Of a stretch of DNA of 64,000 nt, positions 21,845-31,644 are shown piece by piece. Below the pieces are notes generated by a model that was not told the origin of the DNA, did no database searches, and worked only from the letters and a program-made list of their open reading frames with translations. The stretch's first letter is position 1; the number at the start of each line of letters is the position of its first letter. This DNA comes from Climacium dendroides (taxonomy: Eukaryota; Streptophyta; Bryopsida; Hypnales; Climaciaceae). The stretch spans positions 10,462,001 through 10,526,000 of the forward strand of contig OX467088.1 in NCBI GenBank assembly GCA_950106755.1. Reading direction: 5' to 3'. Both the position numbers and the translations under genes were made by a program.

Positions 21845-24687
21845 ATGCGACAACAGGAGCTTATGCGAAGATGAATTGCAGCTCGTGTTGCCATCTAAGC
21901 CCCCCTTCAAACCTCGACAATTCGCAACCTGCGCAGTTGTGGGAAACTCCGGCGACCTGCTTCACGCCAACTTCGGATCTGAGATCGACGCACATGATGC
22001 AGTGTTTCGCGACAATGAAGCTCCAGTCAACGAGGTACATGCTGCTGCAGTCAATATCCTTCGAGAGCCTTGGAGGCTCGAGAACGATATAATTGGAGTA
22101 ATTTCAAGTTGTTTAATTGAGTCTCAAATGTGTGGATCATTCTGTATGTATTGCTTGATGTGCGGTTTCGTATTAGGGGTCTCGAAGTGCTCTTGAACTT
22201 CAATTGTAAGACTCTCCACTTTCTTTCTATTTGAGACCGGCATGATTTCAAGCCCCATTTGATTCTTGTCTTAAAGTACTAGGTTTCTTTGGAGGTAGAA
22301 TCTAGAAATCGCGTTACCTAAATCTCTTCGTTCTTCAAAACAAAAGGCTTAGATACTTACTTGTAAAATCCAGATGCCAACGTAATATGCAAGAACCTGC
22401 TGATCAAAGCGACATCCATCTGCTTTTTGCAGACATATGCAAAGCATGTGGGTAGGAAAAGGACTTTCCGTCTGATTGCAGAAGGCGTTGCACGCAACTT
22501 AGTAGAGGTGGTTAAAGGAAATGGTACGACCTGTTCCCTTCCATTTTTTCCTTCGTACTGGTAGCATGCTCATATGTACAGCATTCTTTAGGAGTTGTGA
22601 GAACTCACCCTTCTCCACTTAGGGTAGCCCGGTCCTCACCCCACACATACCCAAGGCCCAAGAGTCTGACAGTCATTGCGTGGCGCTCGGTAAGTGATCA
22701 CATGATCATCCCTGTCTTCTTCCTTTGGCTTTTGGTACCTCCCACTTGAGACGAATTCAAGTTGTGCACAAAGAAATCTGGATTCCTTTCCAAGAGTCTT
22801 GAGGCAGTTACTCAAGCAAGCTGTATACCAAATGTTACCAGGACATGGATCCGTGCCGAAACAGCTTTCTGAGTGACCTGTGTGGTGCATATGGGCAGTT
22901 GAAGAGGTGCTGATAATCAAGAGTAAAATACATCGAGATTTCAATTCCATGATAGAGTATTAGGAATTCAACTTAATCGTTAAGGAATCTCCGTAAATAA
23001 CAATGATTGGATCATCTGGCCAATTCAGAAGTACAGATTACTTGCGGAGGTGGTTTCTTAAATTTCCCCTGGTGCAGGAGATTCCTAATCCAGTCTACCT
23101 CTTCCAAGGTGTGGAATTCCGACGAGGTGCCAAGGGCATGGGTGTCAAATCCATAGAGCTGGCGTCCCCATGTGCGATGAAGTGGTTTGTTTGTCACGTT
23201 GAGATGTCCTGGACCATGGTTGTTTGTTTTGTTTGTTTGTCACGTTGAGATGTCCTATACCATGCATCCCTGGTCTCGTGCTTGGTACTGTTAGAAAGCC
23301 CTCGGTGAGGAGATGTACCGGTTTGGTTTCTTGGGTGCTTGGTACTGTTAGAAAGCCCTCGGTGAGGAGATGTACCGGTTTGGTTTCTTGGGTGCTTGGT
23401 ACTGTTAGAAAGCCCTCGGTGAGGAGATGTACCGGTTTGGTTTCTTGGGTGCTTGGTACTTGTTAGAAAGCCCTAGGTGAGGAGATGTACCGGTTTGGTT
23501 TCTTGGCATTCGGAAGTATGGAGGGAAAGTTATGTTTTTGAGTTGTTTTTGGTTCTAAAAAATTAATTAATTAATTTTTTTTTCATATTTTGGTCACAAT
23601 CTTGGTACCGTCGGAAAACCCTCAGTAAGGAGGGGTGCATGGCCTTGGTTTTGTGGTATTCCAACTCACGGTGAGAAAGTTATGCATTTTTAAGTTGTTT
23701 TTAGTTCTAAAAAATTAAAAAATTACTTTTATTTTTGTTTTCACTATGACAAGAGTACAAGGCACATTAGTCTATACCTTAAGAGAGGCTGTTTGTTTTG
23801 TTTGTTTGTTTTTCATGTCTCATGTTTGTTTTGTTTGTTTGTTTTTCATGTTGAGATCTCCTAGACCGAGCTTCCCTCGGTGGCCTATGTGGTACCATCG
23901 GAAAGCCCTTACTGTGTGGTACCATCGGAAAGCCCTTATCGTGTGGTACCATCGGAAAACCCTTACCGAGGAGGGGTGCACTGCCTTGGTTTTGTAGTGT
24001 TTGAATGTATGGTGTGAAAGTTATTGAATTTTGAAGTTTTTATGAACTAAGAAATTAGAAAATTAATTTTACTCTTGTTTTCACTGTGGCAACGGCACAG
24101 AGTAAACTATTATTTATTTATATCAAACTCAACTTCACTCAGCTTGCATCTCAAGTACGGGTAGTCTTTGGGACGGGAGCTTCGAAGCCGGTCTTTCTTT
24201 TTTGATTCTTCATAGCCCAAGTCATCGTGTTGCACTCTCTGCTGATCCCTGCCTGTAACCCTGGGCAGGACCTGATACTTCTCAGAGCCTCGTCGAGGTC
24301 ACAATCCTCTCCAAGGTTTAGCCTACTACCAGTCCTGGAGTGCCTTGGTGTAAGTAACACCGACTGCCATTCTCCTCAACAGTTTCAATTTTCACCCTTC
24401 GAGCTTTCGGACGCATGATGTTTAGGTTCACTCTTTTGCAGGTCATAAAGATTCACTCGCCGATGCGAGTGAAGCGCAAACAAGACTGGTCGGCTGTCCC
24501 AAGCCGACAACTCCTGCTGGAAGCCCGTGAAGCTGCCTTCAAGCTGAAAAGCCATCCCCTGAAGGTTGGGTTAGGTCCTTACGCTGCCTGCGGTCGTTGG
24601 GCTACTGCAACATCGACGACAGGGCCCCTCTCAGGTGACAAGAACTTTTTTTCTCTCTTCTTCAAGTCGTGGAAGCTCAATCATTAA
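21845..24687 (+). pseudogene. GT29 sialyltransferase-like gene, disrupted
   Basis: Family GT29 proteins are Golgi membrane glycosyltransferases; plant members are sialyltransferase-like. Exon 21,845-22,034 carries sialylmotif L ([16 protein letters not shown] ... [16 protein letters not shown]). Exon 22,433-22,523 (TYAKHVGRKRTFRLI ... VVKGN) joins it in phase 0. Exon from 23,078 carries the start of motif S (IPNPVYLFQGVEFRRGAKGM). Exon to 24,349 carries YFSEPRRGHNPLQGLAYYQ. The last exon, 24,442-24,687, reads VIKIHSPMRVKRKQDWSAV. Damage: a one-base loss near 23,160 just before MCD, an inserted tandem array (23,224-24,110) where VDIYGF should follow, TGA at 24,273-24,275, and a one-base loss near 24,331. 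The exon between 22,523 and 23,078 is doubtful (22,622-22,690 is a candidate). N-terminal membrane-anchor exons were not found. Confidence 0.88.
23224..24110. repeat. Tandem array inserted in the GT29 pseudogene
   Basis: Bases 23,284-23,507 hold almost four copies of a 57-bp unit (GGTACTGTTAGAAAGCCCTC ... GGTTTCTTGGGTGCTT), nearly identical. Longer, more diverged units of about 170-200 bp follow from 23,600 and 23,880, each with GGTACC-TCGGAAAACCCT, GAGGGGTGCA and GCCTTGGTTTTGT. TTGTTTGTTTGTC/TTCATGTTGAGAT blocks recur at 23,220, 23,800 and 23,840. The near identity of the 57-bp copies points to recent amplification. Confidence 0.8.
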
Positions 24688-24689
24688 CT

Positions 24690-25650
24690 ATCAGGTAGAG
24701 GATGCTATTTGCGTCAATGTAAGCATTTTACCTACTCCGTAATATTTAAGCGTATGCATTCCTTGGGATATCACTGTATCGAGCTCAGTGGAGAAACCAC
24801 TTTGGGGACTACAAGGGCAAACTCTGTTGAGATAAAAATAATTGTTTATTCATTCAATTGTATTAGATGACTTCTTATGCAATCATGCAGGTTGCTGACC
24901 ACTATTGAAGTGACATCAGCAATCCATTTCCAAAGATCAGAGGCCACGAAAGTTTTCTAAATCATGCTTACTCCCAACTTGCTAGACCTATTTACCGTTC
25001 CGTCATGAGCTTTTAGTAACACGGGTCCGTGCAGATTGTACTGAAATACATGAGTGGTTGGTACTGACACGGGTCAATATAAGACACGGGATCAGGTCCT
25101 CAAAGGGTTTCAATGGTATCCTCTACCTTACATTAATAACCATTACACATTTGGTCAAGCGGAAGCGGAAGCGATTTGGTTTACTTGCGCACACGCTTTC
25201 TCATTCTTTTCTTGTTTAATTAGAACAACCAATAAGCTGGTCTTGCTTTGCGTAGAACAACCCTAGGTATGGATCTCCCCTACAGTTTCAGATGAAAAGG
25301 GCAACGCCCACTCGGGCTAGTAATTAAACAAAGGTTGCTGGAAAATACACAAACCACACGACACAAACTTGTACATGTTTCACGCTGTTACAACCATTGA
25401 ACCACAAATAAACCTCCGAATGAATGCCCAATTCTCCCCAGAGCATGAACATGAAAGGAATGGGTGAAGGCTCATTTACACTCACTGACTTCAGGCGAAA
25501 GAAAGTCACTCGCATAGAGACATGATTTTTGTCCTTTGCTGACATAACTAGACATAACTAGAGAGAGCAGAGGTTACTGGATGAGCTTTCAAGCAAGTCA
25601 AGTTACAAAAGAAATAAGTTTGTGGTTATAGATTTTTCAATTTTTATTTC
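24690..25650. other. Intergenic
   Basis: No gene, repeat or motif could be supported in this stretch. The short open frames at 25,054-25,266 and 25,324-25,545 have no recognisable domain. Confidence 0.4.
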
Positions 25651-25769
25651 TCTAAATTTTCAAGACACTAGAGTTTAGAGTTAATCGTCAAGTCTCTAAA
25701 TTTTCAAGACACTAGAGTTAATTGTAAAGTCTCTAAATTTTCAAGACACTAGAGTTAATTGTAAAGTGT
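25651..25769. repeat. Three-copy tandem repeat, about 39-bp period
   Basis: TCTCTAAATTTTCAAGACAC and TAGAGTTAAT recur three times, the last two copies almost identical. Confidence 0.85.
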
Positions 25770-25781
25770 GTACAAGGGAGG

Positions 25782-26590
25782 ACCAAGAGCCGGAGTTTGG
25801 GAAAAACATAGAACCAAACTCCTAGAGCCTCCCAATGCAAGGGAGGACCAAGAGCCAGAAAAAACATAGAACCAAACTCCTAGAGCCTCCCACCAACTAG
25901 AGCCTTCCAACTAGGAAAAACATAGAACCAAACTCCTAGAGCCTCCCAATGCAAGGGAGGACCAAGAGCCAGAAAAAACATAGAACCAAACTCCTAGAGC
26001 CTCCCACCAACTTAGGAAAAACATATAACCAAACTCCTAGAGCCTCCCAATGCAAGGGAGGACCAAGAGCCAGAAAAAACATAGAACCAAACTCCTAGAG
26101 CCTCCCACCAACTTAGGAAAAACATATAACCAAACTCCTAGAGCCTCCCACCAACTAGAGCCTCTCAACTAGGAAAAACATAGAACCAAACTCCTAGAGC
26201 CTCCCACCAACTAGAGCCTCCCAACTAGGAAAAACATAGAACCAAACTCCTAGAGCCTCCCAACTAGGAAAAACATAGAACCAAACTCCTAGAGCCTCCC
26301 ACCAACTAGAGCCTCCCAACTAGGAAAAACATAGAACCAAACTCCTGGAGCCTCCTAACTAGGAAAAACATAGAACCAAACTCCTAGAGCCTTCCAACTA
26401 GGAAAAACGTAGAACCAAACTCCTAGAGCCTCCCACCAACTCAGGTCTGATTAAGTTTGGATTAAGTTTGGAGCCATGGGAAAAACATAGAACCAAACTC
26501 CTAGAGCCTCCCAATGCAAGGGAGGACCAAGAGCCGGAATTTGGGAAAAACATAGAATCAAACTCCTAGAGCCTCCCAACTCAGGTCTGA
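25782..26590. repeat. Minisatellite, GGAAAAACATAGAACCAAAC family
   Basis: About 15 units of 36-60 bp share GGAAAAACATAGAACCAAAC then TCCTAGAGCCTCCCA. Units differ by optional modules (CCAACTAGAGCC, ATGCAAGGGAGGACCAAGAG, CTCAGGTCTGATTAAG). It is a higher-order variable-number array of AT/GC-mixed composition, not coding. Confidence 0.9.
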
Positions 26591-26599
26591 TTAAGTTTG

Positions 26600-27045
26600 G
26601 TGCCCTGTTTGTTTCGTTCTTTTCTTAATTAAACCTTCGTATGACACAAATACAGGACAAAGAAAATTAAACCTACGTATGGCACAATGGTGCCCTATTT
26701 GTTTCCTTCTTTTCTTAATTAAACCTTCGTATGACACAAATACAGGACAAAGAAAATTAAACCAAAAAGAAAATTAAACCAAACCTTCATATGACACAAA
26801 TACAGGACAAAGAAAATTAAACCAAAAAGAAAATTAAACCAAACCTTCATATGACACAAATACAGGACAAAGAAAATTAAACCTACGTATGGCACAAATA
26901 CAGGACAAACTTTTATGACACAAATACAAAGAAAATTAAACCTTCGTATGACACAAATAGAGGACAAACTTTTATGACACAAATACAGGACAAACTTTTA
27001 TGACACAAATACACGACAAACTTTTATGACACGAATAGATTTTTA
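26600..27045. repeat. Minisatellite, ACACAAATACAGGACAAA family
   Basis: About ten units share TATGACACAAATACAGGACA followed by AAGAAAATTAAACC or AACTTT. Period is roughly 25-62 bp because modules are gained and lost. It abuts the previous minisatellite. The minus-strand open frame through it is a by-product of the repeat. Confidence 0.9.
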
Positions 27046-27209
27046 TCAAGATTTCAAGTGGTCTACAGTGGACATTGTAACTCATGTTTGCTTTCTATGT
27101 GCATGTGTCTGATCGTCTTATCTGCTTTCTTCCCAAAGCAATGGATTCTCATTTGGTTAAGGAAATTATGTTTAATTGTTCATCCATGTGCTAGGTTATT
27201 CTCTTCATA

Positions 27210-27587
27210 GGGAATTTCATTAAAATGGCGATTATTCAGTGAAAATGGCACAAAAGGGGACTGCAAAATGGAAGAAATTCATAGAAAGATGGCACGGGGG
27301 TGAAAAAACATGGGAGTTGTGTTGCAATTTGAACTTATTAGGGACAAAATTGGCACATCTATGAGGTTGACATGACAAAATTAGCACATCTATGAAGTTG
27401 ACATGACAAAATTAACACATCTATGAGGTTGACATGTTGAGAAGCGTTGTTGTATGCACTCTTGACTTATGTAAATGGCATGCGGAATATTGCCATTTTA
27501 ATGAAATTGTCATTTTAATGAAATTCCCATGCACTCTTGACTTGTGTAAATGGCATGCGAAATATTGCCATTTTAATGAAATTCCCC
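27210..27587. mobile_element. MITE with GGGAATTTCATTAAAATGGC inverted ends
   Basis: The left end GGGAATTTCATTAAAATGGC is matched by its reverse complement at 27,567-27,587. It is homologous over its length to 46,858-47,099. The right end is duplicated internally (27,493-27,528 repeats GCCATTTTAATGAAATT), and a GACATGACAAAATTAGCACATC unit is tandem near 27,350-27,430. Confidence 0.75.
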
Positions 27588-27916
27588 ATCTCCATGTTTC
27601 TGATGGCTTAGAGTAAGCCCACACATCCAGAAAGACGGTCTTCTACAGTAATTGGTATAAGAATGCTGTATTACAGTGCTTTTGCATGGAATTCGTTACT
27701 TCAGGCGTCAACTATGGATTACCATTTCCTGTCACCCTGAGGCCCATACATCTTCTCATTTGCAGACGATCCTCTTGTTCTGTTCATGTAGCTAGGACTC
27801 CAACTGGCACAGTGACCGCCAATCCATGAATTATTTGAGGGACCATGCCTTCAATTATAATGTGACTTGCGTGCAGTTTCTTTGTGGGCGGCGAACAACG
27901 TGAGGCCGGACGTTAA

Positions 27917-28560
27917 CCCCTAAATGCCCAAGCCCTGTTTTGAACTTCTTCAAATTTGCTCTGAATTGAACAAAATGACAATTTTTTGATGAGTTGTATC
28001 AATTTTTTTTGAATTGTAACTGTACAAATTCAAACTAGCCATGTTAAAGATATAATAGGAAAAGAAAACACAACAATATCACTTATGGAGTGAAAGATTA
28101 TAATGTTTGACTATGAGGGTATTAAAACTGCAAAAGTGATGTCAAGTCTTTCAATCCTCTTTTCACAAGTCAAATCTAAAAATTTGGTGATAAAAAAATA
28201 CGAGGTTAAAAGACCTAACATGTATAACCCCAATCAATTTATGGCTTCTTAAAATCTACTCTATAATTTTTTTAAATGAATTTTGAATGTGACTTTTTCT
28301 TCAAGATCTAGTGTATTTGAGGCTCATTTCTAAGAGCTCTCAACACTGCGGGAAGTCAAGATTACAATGGGTACCCTTGCACAAAATCTTGAATAGAAAA
28401 ATCACTATCATTTATTTTCAAGATCGGATTTTTGTTGCTAAAACTAGACCTCAAGAAGAAATTTCTAAAAATAAAAATGACTAAAAATAGAAACTTGATT
28501 AGTTTTTTTAACTTTAAAGTTTTGCAAACACCAGATTTTGGTGCCTTGGGCATTTATGGG
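27917..28560. mobile_element. TTAA-type MITE, 644 bp, with perfect TTAA duplication
   Basis: TTAA at 27,913-27,916 and 28,561-28,564 flank ends CCCCTAAATGCCCAAG and, at the right, CTTGGGCATTTATGGG. The inverted ends match over about 20 bases with one difference. Related copies lie at 28,771-29,747 and about 47,880-48,175. It encodes no transposase. Confidence 0.8.
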
Positions 28561-28594
28561 TTAAACAACCCCCCTCGAGCAAAAGGGGTGCCTG

Positions 28595-29890
28595 TCAGGC
28601 GCAATGGGGCCTGCTCCTCCTTTGTTCCCTCCGTTTGTTTCCTTCCTTCCTGCCTTGGCTCCTCCTCTTCTCCCTCCCTCTCTCTCTTGCTCCCTTGCTC
28701 CCTTCTTTCCTTGACTCTTATCCTTTGGTCACAGATTTTTTCAACCTCAACCTTGTATCTTTGTCTTTAACCCCTAATTGTCCAGGGCACCAAATTTTCA
28801 CGTTTCAAATATTGTGAAGTTAAATAAAACCTAACTAGCTTTCTAGTTTTAGTACTTATATTTTGTAAAATTCTATTTGAAGTTTAATTTTAGCATTAAA
28901 AATTCCATTTTAAAAATGGATGATTATGATTTTTCTATTCAAGATTTTGTGCAAGGGTACCCATTGCAATCTTGACTTCACGTATTATTGAGGGTTCTTG
29001 AAAATGAGCCTCAAATACACTAGCCATTGTGGAAAAAAAATCACATAAGAAATTCATTTTAAAAAATTATGGAATAGATTTTGGAAAGCCATAAATTGAT
29101 TGGGGTTGTGCATGTTGGGCCTTATAAACTCATATATTTTTTGGGTGAACAACTTTGTAGATTTCATATGTGAAAAGAAGTTTGAAAGATTTTTGAACAT
29201 ATTAACTACATGGACAAGTTATAGCACGTACATATTTCTTTTCTAAAAATGTTGAAATACAAAAGCCTTCACCTTTTAGAAGTGCTAGTGAAGCCTACAT
29301 TTAAAGTTAAATTTTGGTACATTGAACTTACAATTGGGGGTAAAAGTCATTTTATAATCTTGGAACAATGTACTTGAATAAGTTAACCAAAGAATCCTAT
29401 GGTTGAATTTGTTTAAAAAAAATATTGATGAAGACTATAACCATGCTTTTGGAATGAATGGTAATTAAGAAGTATTTGAAATGAAAATTTAAGTTAAACA
29501 TTTGATGCAAAAGAAAACATTTAACTCCTAAGTGCTTAAGGCTTGTTTTCAAGTTCTCAAGATTTGCTCTAAATTGAATAAAAGCCAACATTTTGATAAG
29601 TTGAATCAATTTCTTTTGAATTGTAACTGTACAAATTCAAACTAGACATGTTAGAGATCACATAGGAAAAGAAAATTGATTCTTAAAGCTTTATTCAACT
29701 TCACAATATTTGAAATACAAAAATTTGGTGCCTTGGACAATTAGGGGATAAAAACAAAGACACAAGGTTGAGGTTGAAGAAATATGTGGTTAAAAGATAG
29801 GAGTTAAGGAAGGAAGGGAACAAGGGAGAGAGAGAAGAGGAGGAGACGGAAGGAACGGAGGGGTAGCAGGGGCCCCACTGCGCCTTTAAC
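28595..29890. repeat. Large inverted repeat around a rearranged TTAA-type element
   Basis: Arms of about 200-235 bp (28,595-28,830 and 29,690-29,890) are diverged reverse complements, containing GCGCA-TGGGGCC, a CT-rich tract, CAACCTCAACCTTGT and the element end CCCCTAATTGTCC. Between them, 28,771-29,747 is a TTAA-type element whose inner parts are inverted (28,900-29,210 against 28,195-28,440) and duplicated (29,525-29,690 against 27,917-28,060). Flanks are TTAA (28,767) and ATAA (29,748). Confidence 0.75.
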
Positions 29891-31644
29891 GTCCGGGCGA
29901 ACAACGTGAGGCCGGATAAGCACGCATCTGGAATCCATTCGAAGGCACCCAGTCGGAAATCAACGCGTAGCCCCATTGCACACAGGTCTAGGTGAACTGT
30001 GCATGTAGGACCTTAGACGAAGTCGAAGATGGTCTGGCAGCCAAGTTGCAGGTGAACAGTTGGTGAACAGTGAAACCCCAGAAGCCCAAGCAAACGCCAG
30101 GGTTTGATGCTTTGCTGCGTGTTTGGGTGGAGCTGCGCTTGTTCTGACCCGCTCGGACGTTCCTCTTGTCTCCGTCGTCTGCCCCGCCCTGCTGCCTTAT
30201 CGATCTCAAGTTGTGGTGAGTACGTAGTTTCGCTAGTCCTGTTTTGTTGTATGGTTTTCAAGCTTTTGTCCATGTTTCTGAAGCTGTTTATGGTGATTGG
30301 TTTTGTTAGTCTTCGTTTGCCTTACCTATCTCAAGCTTCTGTCCGTGCTTTCAAAGCTAGCCATGGTGAGTGGCTAGTCTTGTTTTGCCATATCGATCTC
30401 AAGCTTATGTCCATGTACCTCAAGCTAGTCCCCTCGAAGAAGGCTCGTAGCACTACAGTAGTATTTGGAGTCCCTTTTGACTGGCGTGTGACTCCGAAGC
30501 CTTCAATTCTTTGTGGGCAATGCAGAACAAGTCTTGAAGAATGTATCTAAGGCCTCACTAGAGGTTACGAAGAGAATTATGCTAACGTTCGAGTGTGATT
30601 GTCATCAGTTAGTTGGAATGCTGGGGATACAACTTCTTATGTCAGACAAAACTCTTGTTCTGTTCATGTAGCTAGGCATCGGACTGGCACGGTCAAGCCA
30701 TGAATTATTTGAGGGACCCTGCTTTAAAATAACTAGTTTTGGGACTTCGCATGCAACTTTTTGCGGGCGGCGAACAACGTGACGCATCTGGAATCCACTG
30801 GAAGGCACCCAATCTAAAACCCACGCGTGGCCACGGTGCATCGTCTCGTTGCACACAAGTCTATGTGACCTGTGCATGTGGGACCGTAGACGAAGTCAGA
30901 GATGGGATGGCAGCCGTGTCGCAGATGAACAGTGAAACCACAGAATCCCAAGCAAACACCAGGGTTTGGTTCTTGCTGCGTGTTTGGGTGGACCTGCGCG
31001 TGTTCTGACCTGCTCGGACGTTGCTCTCATCTCCGTCGTTTGCCCCGCCCTGCTACCTAATCGATCTCAAGTTGTGGTGAGTTCGTGGTTTTGCTAGTCC
31101 TGTGTCGCCCGACCTTTTATATGGCTTCTGTCTATGTTTTTGAAGCTAGCCATGCTGAGGGGCTATTCCTGTTTTGCCGTATCCGTCTCAAGCTTATGTC
31201 CCCGACTCCATGGACCTCAAGCTACCTTCCGGAGAAGGCTTGCATGCAGCACCAGTATTGTGGAGTCCCTTTTGACTAGCATGGAACTCCCAGACCTTCA
31301 ATTCTTCGTGGACCGTGCAGACAAGCCTTGAGGAAAGCATTAACAAATGGTAACTTGACTTTGTTGTGCAATTTTCAGATGTTGAACCACGAGAGGATAA
31401 CCATGCATCTCCAGTGAATGTCGAATCGATTCCAAGGCACCCAATCTGAAATCAAGGCATGGCTGTTCCTTCTCTCATTGCAGACACTGTTTTGCCGTAT
31501 CCATCTCAAGCCGAAGTCTATGTGTTGTAAGCATCGGCTATGGTGAGTGGTTTATACTGTCCCATTCCATACTGATTTCAAGCTTATGTCTGTATATCTT
31601 GATCTTCAGCCCTTGGTATTGATCTCAAGCTGTGGTGAAGTCTA

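Larger units (their letters stand above)
27770..31640 (+). repeat. Two to three tandem CpG-rich units, possible duplicated promoter/5' exon modules
   Basis: Unit A (27,770-27,910 plus 29,897-30,560) and unit B (30,645-31,330) share, in order, TTCATGTAGCTAGG, GAATTATTTGAGGGACC, GGCGAACAACGTGA, CGCATCTGGAATCCA, AAGCAAAC-CCAGGGTTTG, CTGCGTGTTTGGGTGG, GCTCGGACGTT, CCCCGCCCTGCT and ATCGATCTCAAGTTGTGG followed by TGAGT. A partial unit C lies at 31,375-31,640. The conserved GGTGAGT looks like a splice donor, and within A and B a roughly 80-bp CTCAAGCTT-TGTCC ... AGCTAGCCATGGTGAG subunit is itself repeated. They lie upstream of the kinase-NLR gene. A role as its 5' exon is only an inference. Confidence 0.6.

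Noticed and set aside
23224..23466. 80-codon frame with repeated GTVRKPSVRRCTGLVSW units
   Set aside because: It is translation of the 57-bp tandem repeat inserted in the GT29 pseudogene, without a promoter or conserved start.
26719..26982. Minus-strand 87-codon frame with repeated FVLYLCHMKV-like units
   Set aside because: It is produced by the minisatellite. The repetition is at DNA level only.
25651..27045. Direct repeats that superficially look like a CRISPR array
   Set aside because: The genome is a plant, the units are contiguous variable modules without unique spacers, and no cas genes are present.
30104..30550. 148-codon plus-strand open frame
   Set aside because: It runs through the tandem CpG-rich module, has no domain, and its counterpart in unit B is not open.
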